From Candidatus Falkowiibacteriota bacterium (GTDB taxonomy: Bacteria > Patescibacteriota > Patescibacteriia > Patescibacteriales > UBA12465), in the NCBI GenBank assembly GCA_003554785.1, contig PWHG01000069.1, forward strand, positions 1-48,167: DNA of 48,167 nt. Reading direction: 5' to 3'. Shown here in pieces: positions 9,584 to 20,232 of the stretch (position 1 is its first letter; the number at the start of each line of letters is the position of its first letter). A program made the position numbers and the translations under genes. A model generated the notes under the pieces. It was not told the DNA's origin, made no database searches, and saw nothing but the letters and a program-made list of their open reading frames with translations.

Positions 9584-9625
9584 AAAAACGCTACACTAGG
9601 TATAGTAAATAAATTATATAAATCT

Positions 9626-11821
9626 ATGCAACTAATTATTGTTGAGTCACCAACCAAAGCTAAAACAATAGGCAAATTTTTGGATAAAAATTTTATAATC
9701 ACCTCCTCTTATGGTCATATTAGGGATTTGCCTCAAAAAAACTTAGGAGTAGATGTAGAAAATAATTTTACACCTTCTTATGAAATTCCTAGTAAAGCCA
9801 AAAAAACTATTGAGGCTTTAAAAACAAAAACTAAAAAAGCCCAAAAAGTTATTTTAGCTACTGATGAAGACAGAGAAGGAGAAGCAATTGCTTGGCATTT
9901 AAAGCAAATTCTAAAGCTATCAGACAACGATTATAGTCGGATAGTTTTTCACGAAATTACCAAAGACGCTATATTAAAAGCTTTAAAAGATCCAAAAACA
10001 ATTAACGAAAATTTAGTTAATGCTCAACAAGCTAGAAGAGTTTTAGATCGTTTAGTGGGCTATAAGCTTTCTCCATTTTTATATAAAAAAGTAGCCAGAG
10101 GACTTTCTGCTGGTAGAGTGCAAAGTGTTGCGGTTCGTTTAATTGTAGAAAGAGAAAGAGAAGTGCGAAAATTTAAAGCCGAGGAATATTGGTCTATTTT
10201 TGCTCATCTAAAAAAAGATGATCAATCATGTCAAGCCGAGTTAAATAAAGTCCAAGGAAAAACAATTCCAAAATTAGAACTTAAAAAAGAACTGGCACAT
10301 GAAATTAGCTCAGATTTAAAAAAAGCTAAATATAAAATTAAAAACATCAGTGCAAAAGAAACTAGCAAAAATCCTTTACCTCCTTTTACTACTTCATCTC
10401 TTCAACAAACAGCCAACCGTTTACTTGGTTATGGAGCAAAACAAACCATGCTTGTAGCTCAAAGGCTTTACGAACAAGGCCATATTACCTATATGAGAAC
10501 TGATTCTCTACATTTATCTAAAAACTTTTTAGAAGATGCAAGACAATGGTTAAAAAAACATCAAGGTGAAAAATACTGTTTAGATAAAGCAAGAGTATTT
10601 AAAGGTAAAAGCAAAGGAGCTCAAGAAGCCCATGAAGCTATTAGACCCACTCAAGCTTCCCAAGATCCTGAAAGTTTGGAACCTAAAATAGACAAAAAAT
10701 TATTACCACTTTACCGACTAATCTGGCAAAGAGCTATTGCTAGTCAAATGCCCGCTGCTAAACTAAAAAATAGTTCAATAGAAATAGAGGCAAAAGCTAA
10801 AAAAGAATATATATTAAAAGCTAATGGGCAAATATTAATATTTTCCGGCTATTTATCTATTTATCCCGAAAAAACCAAAGAACAAAATTTACCTGACTGG
10901 CAAATTGGAAATGAATTAATTTTAGAAAAAATTGATACCAATCAACACTTCACCAAACCACCAGCTCGATACAGCGATGCTGGTCTTGTAAAAGAAATGG
11001 AAAAATATGGTATTGGCCGTCCTTCTACTTATGCACCAACTATTTCCACTGTTATTGCCCGTAATTACGTCGATCGTGATGAAGGGAAACGTTTATTTCC
11101 AACCGATATTGCCTTTATAGTTAATGATTTGTTGGTTAAACATTTTTCTGAAATTGTTGATTATAATTTCACAGCCGAAATGGAAAACAATTTAGATAAA
11201 ATTGCTTTGGGTAAAAAAGATTGGCAGCCAATAATTAAAGATTTTTATTTCCCTTTTGTTGATAAAATTAAAGTTAAGGACAAGGAATTAAAAAAAAGCG
11301 ATATTATACCAACCGAGGAAAGTCAAGAAAAATGCGATAAATGTGGTGCAAAAATGATTATTAAAACCGGACGCTATGGAAAATTTCTTGCCTGTTCAAA
11401 TTATCCTGAATGTAAAAATATTAAAAGCTTAAAAAAACAAGAAAATCAAGAAAAAGATGAAGAATTAAAAGAATTAGAGAAAAAACATCAAGGAAAAACG
11501 TGTGATAAATGCCAATCACTTATGCAAATAAAAAAAGGTCGCTATGGACCCTTTTTAGCTTGCTCAGCTTTTCCTAAATGTAAAAATATTAAAAGTGTTG
11601 ATGATGATTTAAATATTACTTGCCCAGCTTGTAGTCAAGGCAAAATTGTTAAAAAGGTTAACAAACGAGGAGCTTTTTATGCGTGCAATAATTATCCTAA
11701 GTGTAAAAATTTATACCAAACAAAGCCAAGTGAAAAAAAATGCCCAGAATGTAAAAGTTTAATGATAAATAAAGATAATAAATTGATCTGTTCAAATAAA
11801 AATTGCTCAAGCCGTTTATAA
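9626..11821 (+). CDS. topA: DNA topoisomerase I with C-terminal zinc-ribbon repeats
   Basis: LIIVESPTKAKTIGKFL, DEDREGEAIAWHL, ITYMRTDS, several CxxC zinc ribbons. Confidence 0.97.
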   Translation: MQLIIVESPTKAKTIGKFLDKNFIITSSYGHIRDLPQKNLGVDVENNFTPSYEIPSKAKKTIEALKTKTKKAQKVILATDEDREGEAIAWHLKQILKLSDNDYSRIVFHEITKDAILKALKDPKTINENLVNAQQARRVLDRLVGYKLSPFLYKKVARGLSAGRVQSVAVRLIVEREREVRKFKAEEYWSIFAHLKKDDQSCQAELNKVQGKTIPKLELKKELAHEISSDLKKAKYKIKNISAKETSKNPLPPFTTSSLQQTANRLLGYGAKQTMLVAQRLYEQGHITYMRTDSLHLSKNFLEDARQWLKKHQGEKYCLDKARVFKGKSKGAQEAHEAIRPTQASQDPESLEPKIDKKLLPLYRLIWQRAIASQMPAAKLKNSSIEIEAKAKKEYILKANGQILIFSGYLSIYPEKTKEQNLPDWQIGNELILEKIDTNQHFTKPPARYSDAGLVKEMEKYGIGRPSTYAPTISTVIARNYVDRDEGKRLFPTDIAFIVNDLLVKHFSEIVDYNFTAEMENNLDKIALGKKDWQPIIKDFYFPFVDKIKVKDKELKKSDIIPTEESQEKCDKCGAKMIIKTGRYGKFLACSNYPECKNIKSLKKQENQEKDEELKELEKKHQGKTCDKCQSLMQIKKGRYGPFLACSAFPKCKNIKSVDDDLNITCPACSQGKIVKKVNKRGAFYACNNYPKCKNLYQTKPSEKKCPECKSLMINKDNKLICSNKNCSSRL

Positions 11822-11836
11822 TCTTTTATTTAACAT

Positions 11837-12175
11837 TTATTTCTTTTTTTTACCTCTTTTTTTAGGCTTAACTTCATATTCATAATTTTCATCCTCTTCT
11901 TTTTTATCAGTTTTTTTGTCCTTCATCATTTGACTGATTTTTTTTACAAGCTCAGTTACCATATACAAATAAGAGGCACTGCTGGAAATTTTATTTTTAA
12001 TTAAATCTAGTAAACTTTCAAACTTACCAACAATATTTTCTGCTTTCCTTACTATTTTCACACCTCGACGAAAGGTGTTAATTATATAATAAAGACCCCA
12101 GCAAATAAAAAAAGCAATTGCTAAAACTGATAAAGTTATAGCCCAATTTAAAATATCAACTGATGTTTCAAACAT
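11837..12175 (-). CDS. Small single-TM hypothetical protein with Lys-rich tail
   Basis: 112 aa, hydrophobic N-terminus, KPKKRGKKKK tail. Confidence 0.6.
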   Translation of the reverse strand: MFETSVDILNWAITLSVLAIAFFICWGLYYIINTFRRGVKIVRKAENIVGKFESLLDLIKNKISSSASYLYMVTELVKKISQMMKDKKTDKKEEDENYEYEVKPKKRGKKKK

Positions 12176-12196
12176 ATTTTTATATATTATTATTTT

Positions 12197-14614
12197 TTAA
12201 AAATCTCTTAATTGCGCTGAAAAATTATCAGCTAAATACTTAATTAGTTTATCTTGAATATGATCTACCTCCTGAGTTGATAAGGTTTTTTCAAATGATT
12301 GATAACTTACATGAAAAGCCAAACTTTTTAAATTACTATCTAATTTATCACCAGAGTAAACATCAAACAATTCAGCTTTCGCTATTAACGGACTAAAATT
12401 AGAAATAGTTTTATATAATTTATTATAACTTATTTTTTTATCAACTACAAAAGCTAAGTCTCTTTCTACTGCCGGAAATTTAGAAACTTCTTGATATTTT
12501 ACACCGGGTATATTTTTATATATATCTAATAATTTGGAAAAATCAATTTCTGAAAACACTGTTTCTAATTTTATTCCTAATTTATCCGCTACTTCTTTAT
12601 TTACTTTTGCAATATAACCTAAATTTTCATTTTCTAATTTAATATTTACAGACCAATCCTGGTCAAACCAAGATAGTTTATTTTCTAAAATAGTAAAATC
12701 TACTTGTTGATTTTTTCCTAATATACTCTTTATTAAAACTTCAACCACACCTTTAGCCTTTGAAAATGAATCACTATATCCAGCAATTGTTAGTCCTATC
12801 TTTTTTTCTTGTAGTGGTAATTTTTCTTTCTTTCCTTCTCTGTCATAGCTACCTTCAATAGGTAAAAAGACTTTACCGGTTTCAAAAAAAGCTAAGTCCT
12901 TAAAATTATTTTGGTTTAAAATAATGCTTTGAATTAAATTAGGAGCTAAACTTTGTCTTAATAAATTATAATTTTGTGAGCTGGGATTTGCTAAACGCAG
13001 ATAAGATGAAGTCTCAATTCCCATTTTAAGCAATTGTTTTTCATCAACGAAGGCATAATTATAATCTTCATAAAAATTTGCTGATTGACTTAAAAAATTT
13101 TTAATTTCTCTTTCCAGTTTTAATTCATAATTAGCAGTTAAGGGTTTTAGTTTTAATTCTGGTAAACTAGATTCTATATTATTGTAACCATAAACTCTAG
13201 CAACTTCTTCTAAAATATCTTCTTTTATTTTTACATCCTTAACCGCGCGCCAACTTGGAATAGTAATTAATAATTTATCCTCATTAACTTCAATCGTGAA
13301 ACCTAAATGTTTTAAAATTGAAATCACTTCTTCTTTTTCAATTGTTTTACCTATTCGATTACACAGCCAACTATAGTCTAGCTCAATTTTATTTACTTTT
13401 TCATTTAAATAGTTAACAACATCACTTGCTTGAGAAATAAATTTTGCTTCAGGGCATAATTCTTTTAAAATAGTAGCAAATCTTTTAAGTGCCAGTGGTG
13501 CTAATTCAGGATCAATTGATTTTTCAAAGCGAGCAGAAGCTTCAGTTCGCAAATTTAAAGATTGTGAACTTTTTCTGATAGATACAGCATCAAAATTAGC
13601 TGATTCAATAATTATTGACTTAGTATCTGTATTAACTGCACTATCTAAACCTCCCATAATTCCAGCAATAGCTAAAACATCCTTTCCTGATGTAATTAGT
13701 AAATCATCTTCACTTAAAGCCCTGTCTTTTTCATCAATTGTCTTTATACTCTCTCCTTTTTTAGCCAATCTAACTTCTATTTTTTCAATATTTTCAGCAC
13801 TAAAGGTGTGTAATGGTTGACCACTTTCTATCATGACATAATTGCTAGCATCGACAATATTATTAATAGGTCTATATCCAGCGGCTAGAAGTTTATTCTT
13901 TAGCCATAAAGGAGAATCTTTGACTGTAATATTTTCTACTTTCCAAGCTAAATATCTAGGACATAAATCTTCCTTTGCAACTTTAACTTTAAAAGCTTCG
14001 CCTTCTTCATTATTTATTTCTTCTATGAATTCATTGTAGGGCTTTAATTGACTTTTTAAAATTGCTGACAAGTCTCTGGCTAAACCGTAGTGCCCCCAAA
14101 GGTCAGCTCTATGTGACAGAGATTTATTATCAATTTCAAAAATAATATCATCTAAATTTAAATGTTCAGATAAGCTTTGACCTTTTTTAGCTTTTTTATC
14201 TAAAACTAGAATTCCTTCTTGTTCTTCACCTAAACCTAATTCGTCTTCAGAGCAAATCATACCACTAGATTTAACTCCTCTAATTTCTGTCTCTTTTATT
14301 TCTAAACCATTAGCTAAAATTGCTCCTGGTAAGGCTAAGGCAATTTTTTGTTTAGGCTCAACATTACTAGCTCCACAAACAATGTCTAAATCTAATTTAC
14401 CATCATTAACTTTAACTAGGCTTAATCTATCAGCATTTGGATGAGCTTTAACTTCTATAACTTCAGCAACAACAATATTTTTAAACTGATCTTTTAAGTC
14501 TATAACTTTTTCTACTTCCACTGTATGTAGATTTAAAAGACTAGCTAACTCTTCAGTTGATAAAGTTTTTGGAATTTTTGTAAATGTTTTTAGTAAATTA
14601 TAGGATATATACAT
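12197..14614 (-). CDS. pheT: Phenylalanyl-tRNA synthetase beta subunit
   Basis: MYISYNLLKTF, tRNA-binding domain HPNADRLSLVKV, FPAVERDLAFVVD C-terminal fold. Confidence 0.96.
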   Translation of the reverse strand: MYISYNLLKTFTKIPKTLSTEELASLLNLHTVEVEKVIDLKDQFKNIVVAEVIEVKAHPNADRLSLVKVNDGKLDLDIVCGASNVEPKQKIALALPGAILANGLEIKETEIRGVKSSGMICSEDELGLGEEQEGILVLDKKAKKGQSLSEHLNLDDIIFEIDNKSLSHRADLWGHYGLARDLSAILKSQLKPYNEFIEEINNEEGEAFKVKVAKEDLCPRYLAWKVENITVKDSPLWLKNKLLAAGYRPINNIVDASNYVMIESGQPLHTFSAENIEKIEVRLAKKGESIKTIDEKDRALSEDDLLITSGKDVLAIAGIMGGLDSAVNTDTKSIIIESANFDAVSIRKSSQSLNLRTEASARFEKSIDPELAPLALKRFATILKELCPEAKFISQASDVVNYLNEKVNKIELDYSWLCNRIGKTIEKEEVISILKHLGFTIEVNEDKLLITIPSWRAVKDVKIKEDILEEVARVYGYNNIESSLPELKLKPLTANYELKLEREIKNFLSQSANFYEDYNYAFVDEKQLLKMGIETSSYLRLANPSSQNYNLLRQSLAPNLIQSIILNQNNFKDLAFFETGKVFLPIEGSYDREGKKEKLPLQEKKIGLTIAGYSDSFSKAKGVVEVLIKSILGKNQQVDFTILENKLSWFDQDWSVNIKLENENLGYIAKVNKEVADKLGIKLETVFSEIDFSKLLDIYKNIPGVKYQEVSKFPAVERDLAFVVDKKISYNKLYKTISNFSPLIAKAELFDVYSGDKLDSNLKSLAFHVSYQSFEKTLSTQEVDHIQDKLIKYLADNFSAQLRDF

Positions 14615-14618
14615 AAAT

Positions 14619-15644
14619 TTAAAATTGTTTTAAAAATCTTAGATCTCCACTATGAAAATTGCGAATATCGTTGATATCATATTTTAACATCACTAGTCGA
14701 TCTAAACCGAAACCAAAAGCAAAGCCAGAGTATTTCTCTGGATCAATTCCACCAGCCCTTAAAACATTGGGATGAATCAAACCACAACCTAAAACTTCAA
14801 GCCAACCAGAATTTTTACACACTCGACAACCTTTTCCTTGGCACAGAAAACAACTAAACTCACCGTTTAAACCTGGTTCAACAAATGGAAAGTATTTTGG
14901 CCTGGTTCTTAATTTTGTATTTGGTCCATATAAAAATTTTCCAGTTTCTTCTAAAACTGCTTTTAAATGAGCTAAATTAATATTTTCATCAATCAATATT
15001 CCTTCTAACTGATAAAAAGTATGTTCATGCCTAGCGTCAGTTGATTCACAACGAAAACATCTTCCTGGTACAATCGCTCTAAGAGGGGCTCCATGTTTTA
15101 GCATCGCTCTAACTTGAGTATTGGAGGTTTGAGTGCGCATTAATAGATCAGCTTGCTTATCTTCATCTTTGCTATCAATATAAAATGTATCCTGCATGTC
15201 ACGAGCTGGATGATGAGCTAAAACATTTAGGGCAGTAAAATTATAATAATCACTTTCAAGTTCAGGACCATCTATGCTCATAAAACCTAAAGTAGCAAAG
15301 AAATCTTCAATTTCTTTTCTAACTATAGTAATTGGATGCAGAGCTCCGGTTGAAATTTTTTCACCCGGCAGAGTTGGGTCAACAACATCGCTAGTTTTTT
15401 CACGACTTAAATCTTTTCGAGTTTTTTCAAGCACTTCTTTTAATTCATTTTTTAATGAATTAGCAAATTTTCCCACTTCTTGTCTTGTTTTCATATCCAA
15501 ATCCTTTAATTGACGTAAAATCAAAGATAGCTCACCTTTGCGAGAAAAATATTTATCCTCTAAATCACTTAAAGATTTTTGATCTTTAACTTCTTTGATT
15601 GACTGGAGAAAATCTTGTTTAATTTTTTCTAATTTAGTCTTCAT
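14619..15644 (-). CDS. pheS: Phenylalanyl-tRNA synthetase alpha subunit
   Basis: HPITIVRKEIEDFFATLGF, HPARDMQDTFY, GFAFGFGLDRLVMLKY. Confidence 0.97.
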   Translation of the reverse strand: MKTKLEKIKQDFLQSIKEVKDQKSLSDLEDKYFSRKGELSLILRQLKDLDMKTRQEVGKFANSLKNELKEVLEKTRKDLSREKTSDVVDPTLPGEKISTGALHPITIVRKEIEDFFATLGFMSIDGPELESDYYNFTALNVLAHHPARDMQDTFYIDSKDEDKQADLLMRTQTSNTQVRAMLKHGAPLRAIVPGRCFRCESTDARHEHTFYQLEGILIDENINLAHLKAVLEETGKFLYGPNTKLRTRPKYFPFVEPGLNGEFSCFLCQGKGCRVCKNSGWLEVLGCGLIHPNVLRAGGIDPEKYSGFAFGFGLDRLVMLKYDINDIRNFHSGDLRFLKQF

Positions 15645-16050
15645 ATTGATTATTTATATTATTACTAGACCTTTTTTTATCTGAAAAGCTAGAAAATATT
15701 ATTTCTAAAATTGTAAAGATTATTAACAGTAGAATTAAATTAAACCAAGTGTTTAAATTTTGTGAAAATAAAAAAAGCAACGTTATTAAAAAAAATGAAA
15801 ATAAAAATGATTGACGAAAAGCAATTTTAACTGCATAAAAAACTAATTCCCGCCTAAGCACTACAAAACGAAAGAAAAAACCAATTATAGCACTGGTGCC
15901 AATTAATGATAAAAAGAGTGATAAATAAAACAAAATAAAACCAATCAAATTTGTAGTTTCCGGGTCTATTAAATTAACAATAAAAATAAAAACTCCCCAG
16001 CAAAATGCGGTTGCAAGTGTCATTGAAATTAAATAGCTTTTTAAAGTCAT
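15634..16050 (-). CDS. Hypothetical integral membrane protein
   Basis: 138 aa with about four hydrophobic segments. Confidence 0.65.
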   Translation of the reverse strand: MTLKSYLISMTLATAFCWGVFIFIVNLIDPETTNLIGFILFYLSLFLSLIGTSAIIGFFFRFVVLRRELVFYAVKIAFRQSFLFSFFLITLLFLFSQNLNTWFNLILLLIIFTILEIIFSSFSDKKRSSNNINNQYED

Positions 16051-16053
16051 AAA

Positions 16054-18711
16054 TTATTTTAAATTTTTTATTTTTTCAATTATTTTCTCTAGTTTTTCAG
16101 TGGAACTTTTTAGTTTTTCCTTTTCAATTTTTACTACTTTTTCTGGTGCTTTTTTTACAAAATCAGAATTATCTAATTTTACTTTAACAATTTTTATATA
16201 TTTTTCTAAATCTTTTCTTTCTTTATCTAATCTTTCAAGCTCTTGATCTTTATCAATTTCTTGTAACAAATATATTTCAATATCAGAGGCGATAGTAAAT
16301 ACTGCTTCTTTGGGAGCTTGTTTTTTCTCAATAAAGTTTAGCTCTTTTATATTAGTTTTTAAATTTTTAATTAAAGCTTGCTGATTTTTTATTAAATCCT
16401 CTTTTTTGTTAACTACAATATAGGCAGCAATTTTTTTGGACGGCTCAATTTTGTGAGCACTTCTAGCTTCTCTTATAGCTACTATAATTTCTTGTATTAA
16501 TTCAAAGTCTTTCAAGTCTACATTTTCTACATTAACAAATTCAGAAATACTGGGATATTTTTCCGTCATTAAAGTAGTGTTTTGCCAGCTTTGCCAAATA
16601 GCTTCACTAACAAAAGGTGCAAGTGGATGAATTAAACGAAGAATACCAGAGAGCATGCAAGATAAAATTTCTTCTTTATTTTTTTCTATCTTAGAAATTT
16701 CTAAATACCAGTTAGCTAAATCATTCCAAATAAAATTTATTAACTCTTCAGTCGCTAGGGAAAAATCTTTTTTCTCCAATCGTTCATTAGTGTTTTCTAC
16801 AATCTCTAGGAATTTAGAAAATATCCACCTATCAGCCAAAGTATTTAATTGAGCTTTCTTGTTAATTTTGTTATCACTGGAACTGATAATAAAGCGAGAA
16901 ATATTCCAAAACTTGTTGATAAAATTTCTTTTTGCCTCTGCTTTTTCTTCACTGTAGCGACTATCATTTCCAGGAGTAACTCCGGTTAAAAGTGATAAAC
17001 GAACGGCGTCAGCCCCATACTTTTCAATTAGGTCCATTGGATCAATACCATTGCCCTTTGATTTAGACATCTTTTTACCTTCGCCATCTAGTATCATACC
17101 ATGTAAATAGACTTCCTTAAATGGCACTTCGTTTAAAGTAAAAAGTGACATCATTACCATTCGAGAAACCCATAAAGTAATAATATCATAACCAGTTTCT
17201 AAAACATTTGTGGGATGAAATTTAGCTAAATCACCTTTTTTTTCTCCATTTTGATAATTATCTGGCCATCCAAGTGTTGAAAAAGTCCACATACCTGAAG
17301 AAAACCAAGTATCAAGCGTGTCTTCGTCTTTTTGCCAACCAGCCTCTTTTGGTTTTTCGAAACCAACATAAACCTCATCTTCTCTGTGCCAAGCAGGAAT
17401 TCTATGACCAAACCAAATTTGTCTAGAAATACACCAATCATGTAAATTATTTACCCAATTTAGATAAGTTTGCTTAAATCTAGCTGGTAGAAATTTTATT
17501 TCTTCATTTTCCACTACCTCAGCTGCTTTTTGCTTTAAACTTTTTCCCTCTAGGTGTTTAATTGGTTTATCAACTGAAACAAACCATTGCTTAGATAAAA
17601 GTGGCTCAATTACACTTGAGCAACGATAACAGGTTGATATACTGTTTTCTATAGTTTCTGTTTTGATTAACAAACCTGCTTCTTTTAAATCATTTACAAT
17701 TTTTTTTCTGGCTTCAAGGCTACTTAGCTTGGAATATTTTGAAAAATCATTTTTAATTAAACCATCTTCGTCAATAACTTTTTTAAATTCTAAGTTATGC
17801 TCTTGAGCCATTTGCCAATCAGCCATAGAGTGGGCTGGAGTAACTCCCAGAGCTCCTGATCCAAATGATTTATCAACTAAATTATCAGCTATAACTTGCA
17901 AACTTAAATCAACTCCCAGAAAGCTTAAATTAATTGTTTTTCCTAAATATTTACTATATCTTTTATCTTTAGGATTAACTGCAATTGCTGTATCTCCCAA
18001 CTTTGTCTCTGGTCTGGTGGTTGAAATTGCAATTGGTAAATCTTTACTATAATAAAAGGTGTATAACTCACTAGTTTTTTCTTTATATTCCACCTCATCA
18101 TCAGCTAAAGTTGAATGACATCTGGGGCACCAATTTACAATTCTCTCTCCTCTATAAATAACTCCAGACTCATACATGTCAACAAACATTTTTTCTACCG
18201 CTTTTTGTCTTGGCTCATCAAGTGTAAAAGCTAGTCTTGACCAATCAAGAGAAGCTCCCATTTTTTTAATTTGTTTTAAAATAGTGGCTTGAGTTTCATC
18301 AATAAATTTCCAAACCTCCTTTAGAAACTCTTCTTTTCCTAAATCGTGACGAGTTTTTCCTGTTTCTTTTAAAATCTTTTTTTCAACTGCATTTTGAGTA
18401 GCAATAGCCGCATGATCAGTTCCAGGAAGCCAAAGAGCTCTATAGCCCTTTTGTCGATGATAACGAATAAGCAAGTCCTCAATTGCTATCATAACACTAT
18501 GGCCCATATGCAATTTATCGGTAATATTTGGAGGTGGTAGTATAATAGTATAGCTAGGCGCACTTTCAGCTAAATCTAAATTATCAGGATTAAAAAGTCC
18601 TGATTTTTCCCAGCTTTTATAGATTTTGTCTTCAAAATCTTCTGGATTGTATGATTTAGAAATTTTCTCTAACATATTAATTAATTTATCAGAATAAACT
18701 AGTTTGGTCAA
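16054..18711 (-). CDS. valS: Valyl-tRNA synthetase (start may be the internal Met at about 18675)
   Basis: PPPNITDKLHMGHS, GTDHAAIATQ, KKMSKSKGNGIDP. Confidence 0.96.
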   Translation of the reverse strand: MTKLVYSDKLINMLEKISKSYNPEDFEDKIYKSWEKSGLFNPDNLDLAESAPSYTIILPPPNITDKLHMGHSVMIAIEDLLIRYHRQKGYRALWLPGTDHAAIATQNAVEKKILKETGKTRHDLGKEEFLKEVWKFIDETQATILKQIKKMGASLDWSRLAFTLDEPRQKAVEKMFVDMYESGVIYRGERIVNWCPRCHSTLADDEVEYKEKTSELYTFYYSKDLPIAISTTRPETKLGDTAIAVNPKDKRYSKYLGKTINLSFLGVDLSLQVIADNLVDKSFGSGALGVTPAHSMADWQMAQEHNLEFKKVIDEDGLIKNDFSKYSKLSSLEARKKIVNDLKEAGLLIKTETIENSISTCYRCSSVIEPLLSKQWFVSVDKPIKHLEGKSLKQKAAEVVENEEIKFLPARFKQTYLNWVNNLHDWCISRQIWFGHRIPAWHREDEVYVGFEKPKEAGWQKDEDTLDTWFSSGMWTFSTLGWPDNYQNGEKKGDLAKFHPTNVLETGYDIITLWVSRMVMMSLFTLNEVPFKEVYLHGMILDGEGKKMSKSKGNGIDPMDLIEKYGADAVRLSLLTGVTPGNDSRYSEEKAEAKRNFINKFWNISRFIISSSDNKINKKAQLNTLADRWIFSKFLEIVENTNERLEKKDFSLATEELINFIWNDLANWYLEISKIEKNKEEILSCMLSGILRLIHPLAPFVSEAIWQSWQNTTLMTEKYPSISEFVNVENVDLKDFELIQEIIVAIREARSAHKIEPSKKIAAYIVVNKKEDLIKNQQALIKNLKTNIKELNFIEKKQAPKEAVFTIASDIEIYLLQEIDKDQELERLDKERKDLEKYIKIVKVKLDNSDFVKKAPEKVVKIEKEKLKSSTEKLEKIIEKIKNLK

Positions 18712-18746
18712 TTTAAAAACTAATAAATTACATTAAAATCCTAGTC

Positions 18747-18775
18747 TTGACTATTATTAAAATAAGCTATATATT
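18747..18775 (+). promoter_or_regulatory. Promoter candidate for the DHH gene: TTGACT-N17-TATATT
   Basis: TTGACT 18747-18752, TATATT 18770-18775. Confidence 0.5.
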
Positions 18776-18787
18776 ATTAAGTTAAGT

Positions 18788-18816
18788 CAAAAAAACCGCT
18801 TTTAAAAAGAGCGGTT
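18788..18816 (-). terminator. Hairpin with T-run on the minus strand, in the valS 5' leader
   Basis: Minus strand AACCGCT-ctttttaaa-AGCGGTTTTTTT. Confidence 0.55.
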
Positions 18817-18829
18817 AATTTATCAAAAA

Positions 18830-19981
18830 ATGCTAAGTCTAGAAGAACAAATTTTTAAACAAATTAAAAAGGCCAAGAAAATTTTGCTAACCCTACCTTC
18901 GCAAAGAAGTGGAGGGTCAATTTCTGCTGGCTTAGCTTTTTATTTATTTTTAAAAAAACTAGACAAGAAAGTGGATATTATTGCAGAAAATGATATTAAG
19001 TTTGAGTTAAACAAACAATGGTCATTTTTACCTAACTATGAAGATATAAAAAGTAATTTAACAAATTTAAGACAATTTATTATTTCACTCAACATAAAAG
19101 ACTCAAAAGTTAAGCAAATAAAATATACCTTAGAGGAAGATAAGCTTAATTTTATTATCTCACCTGAAAAAGGTTGGTTTGAGTCAAAAGATGTTAGCTC
19201 ACACCCTGGTGGCTTTAAATATGATTTAATTATTACCCTTGACGCTATTGATTTGGAATCAATTGGAAAAATCTATGACAACAATGTAGAATTTTTCTAT
19301 AAAACCCCAATTATTAACATTGATTGTCATCCTGGAAATGAAGAATTTGGACAAATTAACTATCTGGATTTAAATGTAATTTCAAGCGCTGAAATTCTCT
19401 ATTATTTAATGAAAAATCACTATCATGGACTAATAGATGAAGATATTGCTACTTGTCTTTTAGCAGGAATTATTTCTGATAGTAAAAATTTTAAAATTAA
19501 TAATTTAAGCCCTAGAACTCTGCTAACAACTTCCAAATTAATTGACTTAGGTGGTCGTCGTGAAGAAATTATTAATCATCTCTATCGTTCTCGCTCTTTT
19601 AGTGCTTTAAAATTGTGGGGTAAATTATTAAATAATTTAAAAAGTGAGGATAATAAAAAAATAGTCTGGTCAAAATTAAGTCCTGAGGATTTTAAAAATA
19701 CCGGAGCTAGTGAAAAAGAATTAATGGAAATAATTGATGAATTAGTTTTAAATTTAAATGAAAGTTATCTACTGGCAATAATTTATCAATTAAAAACTGA
19801 GGATAATAAATTTTTAGTTTTAGAAAGTGTAAAAAATATTAATGCCTTAAAAATTGGCAATACTTGGCAAGCTAAAGGTAATAGCAAAAGAGCGGTAGCA
19901 GAAATTAAAAAAGACTATAAAATCAAGGATAACCAGGAAATCATTGATGTTTTAAGAGACAAACTTGCTAAAATACCATAA
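18830..19981 (+). CDS. DHH/DHHA1-family phosphoesterase (NrnA-like)
   Basis: LIITLDAID, NIDCHPGNEEFGQINYLDLNVISSAEILY, CLLAGIISDSKNF. Confidence 0.85.
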   Translation: MLSLEEQIFKQIKKAKKILLTLPSQRSGGSISAGLAFYLFLKKLDKKVDIIAENDIKFELNKQWSFLPNYEDIKSNLTNLRQFIISLNIKDSKVKQIKYTLEEDKLNFIISPEKGWFESKDVSSHPGGFKYDLIITLDAIDLESIGKIYDNNVEFFYKTPIINIDCHPGNEEFGQINYLDLNVISSAEILYYLMKNHYHGLIDEDIATCLLAGIISDSKNFKINNLSPRTLLTTSKLIDLGGRREEIINHLYRSRSFSALKLWGKLLNNLKSEDNKKIVWSKLSPEDFKNTGASEKELMEIIDELVLNLNESYLLAIIYQLKTEDNKFLVLESVKNINALKIGNTWQAKGNSKRAVAEIKKDYKIKDNQEIIDVLRDKLAKIP

Positions 19982-20007
19982 TAAGGTATATAATAAACCA
20001 AGTAAAA

Positions 20008-20080
20008 GCGCCTATAGCTCAGGGGTTAGAGCGCTGCTCTTATAAAGCAGAGGTCGATGGTTCAATTCCATCTAGGCGCA
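20008..20080 (+). tRNA. tRNA-Ile (anticodon UAU)
   Basis: Acceptor GCGCCTA/TAGGCGC, anticodon arm CTGCT-CTTATAA-AGCAG (34-36 = TAT), T-arm GATGG-TTCAATT-CCATC. Confidence 0.92.
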
Positions 20081-20133
20081 CCTGTATTGAAATAATCTCA
20101 CAATAATTATATAATATAAGTGGCAACGCCTAA

Positions 20134-20207
20134 GGGCTCGTAGCTCAGTTGGTTAGAGTGCTACGTTGACATCGTAGAGGTCGCCCGTTCGAGCCGGGCC
20201 GAGCCCA
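20134..20207 (+). tRNA. tRNA-Val (anticodon GAC)
   Basis: Acceptor GGGCTCG/CGAGCCC, anticodon arm CTACG-TTGACAT-CGTAG. Confidence 0.93.
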
Positions 20208-20232
20208 CATTTTAATTATATAAAAAATCCCT

